This document shows positions 53,961 to 64,000 of a DNA stretch of 64,000 nucleotides, piece by piece (positions within the stretch are counted from its first letter, which is position 1; every line of letters begins with the position of its first letter). Location of the stretch: the NCBI GenBank assembly GCA_030340625.1, contig JAOPHQ010002357.1, positions 1-64,000 of the forward strand. The letters run 5' to 3'. The notes under the pieces were generated by a model. The model had not been told where the DNA came from. It saw only the letters and a list, made by a program, of their open reading frames with translations, and did not search any database. Position numbers and translations under genes: made by a program. Source of the DNA: Merluccius polli (Eukaryota > Chordata > Actinopteri > Gadiformes > Merlucciidae).

Positions 53961-54280
53961 CTCCCCACACAATAACCTGATGAAATGGGGGTCCACTCGT
54001 CGGATCCCCACAGAACCGTCCAGAACCGCAACCCCACCCTCCTCTCTCTTTATTACACATACGTGCTGTCTGCTCCTCCAGCACCTCCAGCCATGTCGCC
54101 AGGAAAAACGGCAACGTTTTCGTGCAACGTTGCTTATAAGTTTTTAAATAAGAAACGATCATATCTGCGATCATATCCCCCCCCCCCCCCAGCAAAATAA
54201 ATAATAAACAGCATCATACGTGGTTTATTGTGTGTGTGTGTGTGTGTGTGCAGACGTCGTCCAAAAAAGCCACGCTCGTG

Positions 54281-54288
54281 TGACGTCA
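54281..54288. promoter_or_regulatory. Palindromic CRE-type site TGACGTCA
   Basis: Perfect consensus of the CREB/ATF site, about 330 bases upstream of the smarce1 leader, next to cacgtg-like text. Function is inferred from the motif only. Confidence 0.35.
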
Positions 54289-54299
54289 CGTCAAAGATG

Positions 54300-57180
54300 T
54301 GCAATTTGAAACACGTGTGTTTCATATGGTCATTCATGGTCGCCTTTGCTTGAGGATGCCTTGTTTAAAAAAAAAAGGGGGGGGGGGAATGCCATGGCTT
54401 GCTTGTGCGACGTTATAACAGCATAAAAAGCAGCTGTGCCGGCGCCCACACGCTTTGTGAACATAATGTGCTCCTATTCACTACTCTATTGTGTTAAGAA
54501 GTGACATACTTTGCATTCTTGCCTACACCTCTTGTAAGCTGCACATGCCAATAGTTGTAATAGTGTGCTACCTAATAATAACACCGTAAAGCCTCCAGGA
54601 TTTGCCCTACATACGTCCACTTGTGTAATATGTGTCAGGTTGTCATCTTAATGCTGATTTTGCGTGTGTATAGGCCTACATGCACCAGACGACGAGGGCA
54701 AACAACCGGGGGGACGCGGCCTCACGAGGCGGACGAGAGCGCGGACGCCGGTGGCATGCTGGCGATGTGGAGATAAGGTAAGGGGTCACATAACTCGTGT
54801 AAGCTGGCGTAAGCTTAACACTATCGAGGCTCCCCAGGCACAGCTGTGGTATTCTGGACGCCGCGGGGTCAATATAGGGCCCTGTGACATTTTGTAATCA
54901 AGCGGACGAATCCTCGTAAAGCTGTCTTTCCAGCACAAATTCAAAACCCAGTTCTCGCTAAGCCCTCAGAGCTCTCCAAAAAATGGACTCAGGCAGTGGA
55001 AGTAAGCAGCCTTGAATGTTTGTTCTGCCGGTGTATGGAGGAGGTATTTTTAGAGGCCGCTGAAGTCCTATTGTCACGATGTATCATTCCAAAGTTTATG
55101 CCCAAACAAATTAGGTTTTCATCGCTAACTTATTCCAGAACGTGCCTTTTTTAGATTTGTTATTTATATATTGTATGTGACATGTTTTGTTGTTGTCGCA
55201 TACGTGTGTGTTGCGTGTATATTTATGTTGACGTGATTATTTTTTTTAGATCTCAAGCTCAAAAAATGAGCAGGAAATCAAAAGTTTTGTATGCAAAAAC
55301 ATGATCCGAAAATAAACATTACACACGGACACATCCTTCCTTTTATGCATCGCAGTGGCTTTATAATAATGGCTTTTCATGGACAAATACACCTACACTG
55401 TTTAGAAATGTGATGGAAACACTGATGTACGCTGAACAAGGTACAATGTAAATCTGGTGTGTATAGCACTGTACATCGTAGTGGACAGTGTGCTCCACAC
55501 CATTTGCATTTTTGTACCTGTCATCTCCTGATTTGGTACAATATAGTTAAACCATAGGGCTGATAGGCCACTCTCGAGGGTGGAAGAAGCTGTACCTTAA
55601 CTATCAGGTATATCAAATATACACTTCAAACATGGCTACAGCTCAGCAAATCAATACATTGATTGTGACATCAAAAGTCAACTTTGATTGACTTTTGATT
55701 GATTTAGTTGAGTGGGTTTATTTAAATACTAAAATGCACATTTGTGTTCATGGCCGTTTAGGGTCGACTGCACTCGCGCTTTGTCACACACTGTGTTTAA
55801 TGTTGTTGTTGTTTAATGTTGTTTTTACGTTAGCCTATATTAAAGCCTATGTTATGGGATTATAACCCTTCACTGATGTAGGTCACTGTAGCCTATGGGT
55901 TGTCATTGCACTGTTTTAATGTTTATCTATTAATGTTCAAGTTCTTATCTTGATGCTGTGGTTTAACAAAACACTACTGCAGAAGTTCTGTTTTTTACAT
56001 CAATGACACCAGTAAGTAATACTCTGAATAACACCACAACCATGAACTTCCCTTGTTCATTCATATTGTTATACATTTAAAAAAAACTGTTCCTTGAATT
56101 AATTCAAGGAACATTCTTACAAATATTGCTCTGCCAAAACAACAGTTTTTTGTCTCTTTCTGTCTCACCGTTTCCGAGGAAAACCTCAGACTCAGCCACA
56201 GTCACAAACAGTGTGTCTTGAGAGAGTGAGAGTAACAAATGATGTGTATCAATTCAATATTCAACAACAAAGAGTTGTTGTAAGCCTCCCCCCCCCCCCC
56301 CCCCCCCCCCCCCATAATGATCGTTATTCCACATGTTTTCCCTTTCCACTGAACTCAAAGCCAACAGGTTATTAAGCACTCCACACTGGAACTATCGTCG
56401 CCGATCCCATTAAGCCAAGCGTTGCTGGTGCCAATTAGCAACCTAGTTCTCAGTGGATGGGATATGGGAGTTGAACACGCTATCATTTTTGCATGATGAC
56501 GAATAAAGGAAACCAGCCACCTTCTCTGTCTTGGCGGCAGTGTTGAACTCGTGTTGAGCTAAGGGCCATATTTAATAACTGTTACAAGACTTTGACAGTT
56601 TAACCTGACAGACAGACAGACAGATTTACCTACATGTAATCTTTCACAACCACCTCAAGCTGTACATATGAGTTGTGGAGCAACAGCATGTTTCTCATTT
56701 CACTCAATCTTCAATCTTACCTAAACATAACTTTTTAAGTTTAGCTTTATTCCAATTATTTCATGTATAATCTACTTTGTTTATTTCTTCCTCTCAAATG
56801 TATCTGTGGGATTCAGATTGTTTACTGTGATTTCAAACTCATTTCTTGTTCTTGTTGTGTTGTTTCCCTTGTTAAGCACTTTGTATATCTGTTTTGCATG
56901 CTCTATATAAATAACGTTGGATTGAGTGATTGCATTTCTGGTTTTTGGTTTGTGAGAGTGGATGCAACATGGTAAATATTCTGTTTGTAATTACAAAACA
57001 GTCTGTCTGTATGCTTTTTCAAAGAACACATACACAGCGTCATGAAAAACGTTGCTATTGCATAATTCACTGACAGCTACCATATGTCTCCATGTTAAAT
57101 GTTTCTGTTATGCAAGGTTACGACAATGCTCAACAATATAGGTTAACTAGTCAAACCGTAACAAAAGGGAGAAGATCCTT
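54300..57180. other. smarce1-igfbp4 intergenic region
   Basis: No supported gene. It contains a GC-rich patch at 54690-54880 with a donor-like aag|gtaagg, a poly-C run at 56288-56313 and a retroelement module (gttaagcactttgtatatct ... tctatataaataac) at 56871-56925. Confidence 0.5.
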
Positions 57181-57865
57181 TAAAAGTTTTATTTTTAACA
57201 TGGAAAAACAGTTATAACATCATACTCATTACAGAAATCAAGAGCCTCCTTATATGTACTGATTTTGTTCTTACTAAATGTGTTGAAGTTCCAATATGCA
57301 TTAAAAGGCAAAAAATACAGAAGTTGTCTTTGCTTTGTTAGTTTGCTTTTGTTCTATTGGTGGTTGTTGTTTTGCAGGTTATGGAAACATCAAACTGCCT
57401 TTGACTGCCAAGGATTGTGTTGGGCAGCAACCCTGCACTTGGATTGCTGTATATTTACACAAACAGGAGAATGGTGCTCGCATCCTAGTCCATGGCTCGC
57501 AAGATTAACAGGAGAGTCCATAGCCCAAGTCCCCTCGGCCGATAATAGAGAGTGTAGAAAGACAGTCGGCGGGTGATGGTCTTCTTTAAAAACGAAATAC
57601 TATTATGTTACTGTGGTCTGTTGTCTCTGCTCTCAAAGATACACGTCAGATTACAGTTAATAAAAAAAATATGTTTTTATCTCAGATGTACTAGTTTAAT
57701 CTGGGGGGACACTCTTTCACTACCAGTCACTTTAAATGAGAACACACTGTCTAAAGCATATTTGTCTGGGTTTAAATAGTACAAAAACACAAGTGTGCCA
57801 AATAATCATAGAGATCACACATACTCACACACAGAGTAAAAACATACATAGATAAAGAACACAAC

Positions 57866-57871
57866 TTTATT
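57866..57871 (-). terminator. Candidate igfbp4 polyadenylation signal
   Basis: TTTATT on plus (AATAAA on minus) about 250 bases after the stop. A second candidate lies at 57188-57193 for a longer 3' UTR. Confidence 0.4.
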
Positions 57872-58119
57872 TGCTTCTTTTTTTTTTTTTTTAATTTTTA
57901 GGTCTATTTCGTTCTCTCTTTTTTTTTTCATTGCCATCTCAAGGTCCATTGGCCCCCAAGGTAAATGTGGTTAAGTCCTGTCCTCATATAGTATGTATTC
58001 TAATTAGCACCAGTAGAAACTGTGTGTGTTCCTGCTCCCCACCCACCACCATGCCGCCATCTTCTCTCCCCCAACCCCCCCCACCCAACCCTCCCACACC
58101 CCCACACCCCCCTCCTGTC

Positions 58120-58257
58120 TCACACCCTTAGGGTAGCGGTCATTAGCTGGTGGCAGTCCAACTCCCCCCGTAGCTCCAGGGGCCCTGGGAGCCTCATGCC
58201 GGTCTTCTGGTCCACACACCAGCACTTCCCCCGCTGTCCATCACGAGCTGGGTGGCA
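58120..58257 (-). CDS. igfbp4: igfbp4 last exon: thyroglobulin type-1 C-terminal half
   Basis: CHPARDGQRGKCWCVDQKTG, then GELDCHQLMTATLRV and TGA (58122-58120). CWCV is the thyroglobulin signature. The final residues differ from human LADSFRE. Confidence 0.94.
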   Translation of the reverse strand, partial: CHPARDGQRGKCWCVDQKTGMRLPGPLELRGELDCHQLMTATLRV

Positions 58258-60080
58258 CTGGGGGTATTGAAAGAAAAAGAGAGAAAAAAAAAAAAAAAAG
58301 GATGTGGAATATTATTGACATTGGCGTTCGCTCCGCGCCCGGGTCCATTATTTAACATGCTGGGGGGAAACGCTGTGTTTGTTTGTGCGGTACGGCGTGT
58401 CTTAGTGGGAGCGGTAGCTTTAGACGGCGACGTCTGGCAGGGTTTCTCGTCGCGGCGGTTCGCCCGTCCGACGCGAGGCGGTTTTAAGGTGCCGAGGGAA
58501 ACGCACCACATCTATCGCGCTTGCGCTCCCACCCCGAGTCTCTGGTCAATTTCAAAAACATCCTTTTTTGAGACCGGTTAAGCTCTTCCCGTCAAACCGA
58601 CTATACCATTAAAAAGATTCCCCCCTCGGTCTCTCTTGACCCATGCTTTGCTTGCCTAGATACGACAAAGTTTTACCATAGTGCAATTATAGTACAACAG
58701 TAAACACATGCCTTTGAATCGAGCCTCAGAACTACGCCCTATAAAAAGCAGCAGACCGGGGTAGTTTAGCTGTATTGCCCAATCAGACTCTGGAGACCTG
58801 GGGCGTTTAGAAAAGGTCTGCTTTTATCACACGCTCGCCTTTCTGTTGCTTTGATTGCACATGTGCCTCGCTGCATCGCTCGCGAAGCCTTATCTGCATT
58901 TCTGGCCTTTCTGCAGCTCATTCTCTCTTATCTGCGCCAGGTTTTTTTTTTACAAAGGCTAAACAACAAACCGAGAAAAGGTCACCACCCAACATGTAAT
59001 AGCATCCACCTTGCCAACGGAGGTATTATTCTAAAAGAAATTTAATGCAGTTTAAAGAGCAATAAACGTCGGCCATTGGCCTGCTCTCCCACCAAACAAT
59101 GCGTTTCAAGAAACGTTTGAGTCGATCCTGAGCTGGCGTGTCTGTTTTCTTCTCTCTTGGATCACCGAATGATGACGTACATTACTAGGGTTGCAGTTGG
59201 AAGATTTAAATGTGCTTTTGGGCTGCGTACCAGACAGAGATTGATGGATCAGCGCTAAATGCGAAATAACATCCCAGTCCACTGTAATTAGTCTATAGTT
59301 TTCATTGAACATTTTAACATGCAGTTAATATTAATAATCTGCTTTAAGATATGCCTGTGTGTGTGCGGGTGCTGTTTCAGTTACAGACCTGTTTGGTGTG
59401 GAAATCTCCGTTTTTGTCACAGTTGGGTATGGGGAAGGAGTAGAGGTCTTCGTGCGTGCGAGTGTTCGATGCCAGTCTGTCGAGCGCTCTTTGAAGCTCC
59501 GCGCGGCACGGTGCCTGTGGAGGGGAAACAAAAGCATTGTGGCCTGCTTGGCAATGGCTCTGTTTCCTTCTCTAAACCTTGCCTTTTCCATTCCTCGTAT
59601 GACACTAGATATGATATTCCCATTAGAAAACAAGGAGAGAAAAAACAAGGAGAAAAAAAAACAAGACACCAAGACACAATTGTAAGCACATGTTCTGGGC
59701 AATCATTCAACATTCTTTGTTTTGTTTTTTGTGTGTGTGTGTGTGTGTGTTTTTTAGTGGGGACTTGGGGATGGCGTCCTTTGTCTTGCTATTGCACAAA
59801 AACCAGTAAATAAAAAAAATAAAAACAAGATTGCCATTAGTTTAATTGTGAATGAAGTGTCGTCGGTTGGGATGTGCATGGGGTTGTGCGTGATATAGGA
59901 CAGATTGCGGCCCTACCAGTGAGGCCCTGGGGTCCTCTCTGGGGTTGTTGCTCCTCTGGTTGGTGGATTTCGGAGGATGCCGAGCCAGCGTCTTCTGTAT
60001 GCAGCGCTTGTCCTGCAGACTGCACCGGATATTGCTGTTGTTGGGATGCTCGGGGATGATCTCATCCTGCCGAGTCATCG
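58120..60080 (-). CDS. igfbp4: Insulin-like growth factor-binding protein 4, exons 2-4 (partial gene)
   Basis: Exons on minus: 60080-59917, 59514-59389, 58257-58120. They encode the variable linker and the C-terminal thyroglobulin type-1 domain of IGFBP4. The linker keeps EHPNNS (an N-glycosylation sequon, as in human HPNNS) and a cysteine pair CSLQDKRC, which is characteristic of IGFBP4 among IGFBPs. The C-terminal domain has PIPNCDKNGDF, GQRGKCWCVDQKTG and GELDCHQL. The secreted protein binds IGF-I/II and limits receptor access; the C-terminal half helps in binding. Exon 1 (signal peptide and N-terminal IGF-binding domain) is missing and must lie past the right edge, since no Cys-rich exon was found in 60081-64000. 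Confidence 0.93.
59389..59514 (-). CDS. igfbp4: igfbp4 exon 3
   Basis: CRAELQRALDRLASNTRTHE then DLYSFPIPNCDKNGDFHTKQ. 42 codons, phase 0; donor CAG|gtctgt. Confidence 0.93.
59917..60080 (-). CDS. igfbp4: igfbp4 exon 2: linker
   Basis: IIPEHPNNSNIRCSLQDKRC, then IQKTLARHPPKSTNQRS and PREDPRASL. Acceptor attttgcag, donor CTG|gtaggg. Enters with two bases of a split codon from the missing exon 1. Confidence 0.92.
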
Positions 60081-60307
60081 CTGCAAAATAGTTGAGAACA
60101 CTCGGTTAAAAAAAAAAAAAGCACAGTTGTGGGGGCACAGTTGTGCGTTGTAGGCAGAACAGAGAGGGTGGCCGTTAAGATTGTATGCACTGCCTCACAT
60201 CGTGTTATATATCATAACAGCATGGCATGAGCAGCACAGGTTTAGGTCCATCTGCCATTGACTTTACTATGAAATGTAGAAGAAGAGCTCCTGCTACTGT
60301 GTTGCTA

Positions 60308-60395
<88 letters not shown>

Positions 60396-60983
60396 GCTCA
60401 TATCCCCAGCTGGTACAGCTGAACATACAGTGTTGAAATGTAGGCTAGAAAACAAGGCCAGGTTAACCTTAAGGACACAGAGGAACCACTCTCTGGGAGG
60501 TCATCTGCACCAGGAGGGGGTTTTTTTTCTCTTTTTTTTTTGTCCTGGTACTTTTATTTCTTCCCGACAACTGTACTGTATCCAGCCCCCCAACAGGGCT
60601 CAGGCATTTTAAACGTTACCACATTCTGCCCTGCCTGGTCTGCCCACGGTTGTCACTGTGCCACAGTCACCTGCTGCATCCCTGTAATCCTCCTGAGGTT
60701 CGGTTGCCCTGCAGGAATCCAGCTGCTTCCTCCATCTGACCCCTTCCTCTGACCCCCCCCCCCCCCCCCCAACCCCAACACACACACAGAACGGTTCTCC
60801 ACACCTCGTATGGACGCTCTTACAGGGCATGCTCCTCTATCATACTGGGCCAGGACTGTGGCTTGCGTGTGTGGTGTGGGAGTCTGTGTGTGATGTGTGC
60901 TGTAGTATGATTGTGTAGTATGCTGCGTTTCACCCGCAACCTGTCCGGGAAGGCAGCCTACAGTGCTTTGTTTCTAACCGTGG

Positions 60984-61072
<89 letters not shown>
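60984..61072. repeat. (ATC)n microsatellite, about 29 units
   Basis: Uninterrupted CAT/ATC triplets. Confidence 0.95.
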
Positions 61073-61932
61073 CTATTGTGATCAAAAAATCTCTGTGTCT
61101 CTTATTTTAGTAAGTATAATAGTAGCTGTTTGACTAGTACTATGATATAAAGCAAGCTAGATAGATAGACAAGAAGATCCTAGTGCTTGACTTATTTTAA
61201 CGTTAGAGCCATAGGGTTAGAGCCCAGTTTTGGACTAGAGGTCTGTACAGTTCTGCTAATGCAGTACGCAAGTATTTCTGGTCTGTTTGTATTTTTAGTG
61301 CTGTTCCTCTTAACCTTGCCCATCAGCACTTTCTTCCACCAGACCAAGCAGTGTTTCAGCTGTTTCCCCGATCCCCAGTCCTCCTTTCCTCTCTCTCTTT
61401 ATGGTTCTTTCAGAGTTGCCCCTGCACACCAGCCAAGGTTACATTGTTGTGGGTCAGGGGTGCCATGTCCTGTTTGCTACCATTGCGGTCTTCCTGGGAG
61501 GAAGTGGCCAATTCTTGGTGGGCTTCCATCAGAATCAGGGCGCAACAGGCAACTGGGTAAAAAAAGAAAAGCTGATAGGTCAAGCCCTGTAGCGAACAAT
61601 GTACAGCTGGAAAAGTCGCAGGTGTATAGCACATACAACAGACTCTCAGGCTGTTCGTCGAATTTGTTTTGGAATGATATTCCAGACACACATCAAGGGA
61701 TTTTGTACTGTGTGAATACATTTTTGTTGGTTTTTATGTCTACTATGACACTTTCTATCGCTTACTTTCTAATGTATATTCATATGGATGTTTTCCAGTG
61801 TTCACACATATAAAAATATTCCTCTAAAATGAATCACTTTTCAGCTGAATCATTAATGTGCCCTTGATTCCTCACCAGGCCAGAGTAAATAACAACCCTT
61901 AAAAAGCGTAAAAGTTACTAAAATGATCTTAA

Positions 61933-62534
61933 AGGAGCTATATGTAACACATTTACTGTACTGTACTGTATCGTAAATGATACAGTACATGATGTGTCAT
62001 CAGAGATTAAAGGACACATGCTAAGTAGAAATTTTTGATTTTCAAGACGTGTTATCAACGAGCTCAGACCAAAATGCCTCTGGATGCCCAATTGGATAGA
62101 CCTACAACCAATCAGAGCAACGAAAAATATACCGTCCAGTTTGGCTAATATTGTCGCGATAGCAGATTCAACAGACCGTTCAGTGGCAGCCAACATCAGC
62201 GGCAGCCATCTTGGTTGGACACAATAACAAACAGACCGGATCAAGCGGAAGGTAAAGACAAACGCTTTATTTCTCTGTAGGGATCCTTTCCATAATGTTG
62301 TCAGACACTTATTATAACAGTCTGAGCCCGTCAGTGGCAAAACAAGCACTTTTAGAGGACGTACATTGACGGGCACTAATGCCCTATAGATTTACATTGC
62401 TGCCTGTTTGGCGGATGGTGGCTGAAGCCCTCTCACTCAATACTGGATCAATTGCAAAAGTAGTCTGCGTTAGTCCATGAGACCCAAAATGATGGGGAAA
62501 TAGGGTCCAGGTTGAAAAATCCCGAAGTTATCCT
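61933..62534. mobile_element. Candidate non-autonomous element flanked by TTAA
   Basis: Starts AGGAGCTATATG after TTAA (61929-61932) and ends GTTATCCT before TTAA (62535-62538), so AGGA/TCCT ends sit between TTAA duplications, the target preference of piggyBac. The interior is noncoding. The terminal match is short, so the class is tentative. Confidence 0.45.
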
Positions 62535-63034
62535 TTAACACTTAAATTGCATTGGCAAATAAGAGCGCTGTGGTGTTCTTCTCCACTCTGTGCATGTGGT
62601 TATGATAAATGACCTCATTCATGCCCGTAAAATATAAATCCAGGGGGCAAGTCAAGCCTTGATGTAAACATATTTTTTACATTCATGTGGAGCCCAAAGG
62701 AGGTGTTTGGGATAGCTGATGAGTTATCATATTGTGTTATTCTGGTCCAGTTTTTGGGCCAACATATTTTCTCAGAATTGGAGATTTTGAGAAAATAAAT
62801 GGAATTTCTTTGTCTGTGTGGCCAACCTTCATCTTCATGAGCAACTACCGCTGTTCTGCAATTGATTCAAGTAGATAGATATAGCAGTGCGTGTGTAGCA
62901 TTATATAATTATATAATAGCTATAGCATTATATAACGATATTAAACAGTTATCCAGTCATCAACTTTGAACAGGAAACAAAGAAAATTGAATCCAGAAGA
63001 AAACTATTGTAATGCGTCCAGCAGGTATTCATTT

Positions 63035-63075
<41 letters not shown>

Positions 63076-64000
63076 AACCTTAGAAAAGCCTTATCAAAAA
63101 AACATTATCCTGACCAAAAACATTTGGCCTAAAACTATCTAGTCAAAATATCCGTAGATGCATCAGATGTCTGGCCTGCTGCCTTATTCCTATTTTCTTT
63201 GGGATAAAATCATGTCCTAGGGCTTTTTGCGCTGCACAAACACTGGAAATTGAATCGTATTTTTGAAGTAGACCTTGTTCCACAGGGATACAACCTCTGC
63301 AGCAACATTTGCTTGTTACCTATTTCAAAACCATACTTGCAACACCAAACTTGCTCAAAACAACCAGGATTTGAAAAAAAACAATCCATCAATCTTTGTA
63401 AAGGTGGTATATTATATTTCAGTCTTTGAGGCTGATGGTCTTGCAAATTAAAATATAGGCTATATGTATTTGTATTTGTTATTGATTTTTATCAAATAAT
63501 TAACCACAATATCATTACTCATATGTTCCATGATGTGGTATATTAGTCGGTTCATGGTGAAGAGGTCCATTGCAATATTGCTCACAACTTGCAATAAAAA
63601 AGTTGGCAGTTTTCCCTCCTGCTATTAGCTAGAGTTCTCTGGCCCTTCAAGGTGAATCACGTATTATTGCCAGGACAAAATTCAATTGTTTGTCTACCTC
63701 CACAGCCCAACATCAGAAGGGGGTCCCTGTTCTATGGGAGAATACAATTAGCTAATAACATTAAGTCCAGCGTCACACATCCAGCTGTCTAAATGTGCAA
63801 CAGAACCCAAAGTCAGCAAATACACAACATCAGGGGACATCTGCTGAGGGGGATTTCAGCGAAATACACATTTGGAACAAAAAAGAGTAACGCCACATCT
63901 TTGATCACTTATTAACCTTTTGTCTTTTTTTTCTTTTTCTTTTAAGACACTGCAAATTTCCTCACACACCACAAATTTTGAGAAGTCCTCCAATGGTTCA

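Larger units (their letters stand above)
60081..64000. other. igfbp4: Probable first intron of igfbp4 (partial)
   Basis: No exon was found. It holds (CT)n at 60311-60370, a poly-C run at 60757-60770, (ATC)n at 60984-61072, a MITE at 61933-62534 and (TA)n at 63041-63072. Reading frames near 61187-61813 have no recognisable content. Confidence 0.55.

Noticed and set aside
54664..54897. GC-rich frame with a donor-like end upstream of smarce1
   Set aside because: A bidirectional transcript is possible, but there is no family match or second exon, so it was not annotated as a gene.
61187..61813. 208-codon open frame
   Set aside because: No recognisable domain, ordinary intron-like composition and no splice support. 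Likely chance.

Overview
The window is nuclear DNA of a ray-finned (teleost) fish. The evidence is spliced genes with GT-AG introns, very dense microsatellites and minisatellites, L2-type LINE and tRNA-derived SINE fragments, hAT, PIF/Harbinger and foldback MITEs, and five vertebrate genes. I identified the genes by translating exons, checking splice phases and comparing with family members from memory. No database search was possible.

Layout. 1-6180: mostly repeats; it begins with a possible last exon of an unidentified minus-strand gene (194-354). 6181-30312 (+): krt222, a type I keratin-like intermediate filament gene of nine coding exons. Its introns hold most of the mobile and tandem DNA in the window. 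30447-40100 (-): tns4 (tensin 4), twelve coding exons and a 5' noncoding exon. 41300-43850 (-): ccr7, a chemokine receptor in three coding exons. 45100-53950 (-): smarce1 (BAF57, HMG-box subunit of BAF chromatin remodelers), ten coding exons. 57870-60080 (-): the last three exons of igfbp4; its first exon lies beyond the right edge, so 60081-64000 is probably its first intron.

The coding lengths of tns4 (571 aa), ccr7 (384 aa) and smarce1 (431 aa) each sum to a multiple of three with consistent splice phases. krt222 fits in every exon except tail exon 7, where the incoming and outgoing frames differ by one base.

The genes do not form one pathway. They are the conserved vertebrate neighbourhood beside the type I keratin cluster. 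Compared with the human order as I remember it (IGFBP4, TNS4, CCR7, SMARCE1, KRT222), the order and strands here differ by exactly one inversion of the tns4-ccr7-smarce1 block. Other points worth attention are a krt222 gene with full coil 1 exons, a (GGT)n tract where an acceptor's pyrimidine tract should be, a 2.1-kb minisatellite with higher-order structure, a three-layer nested transposon, and a tyrosine-rich N terminus on Ccr7. No tRNA, rRNA, CRISPR or prokaryotic features were seen.
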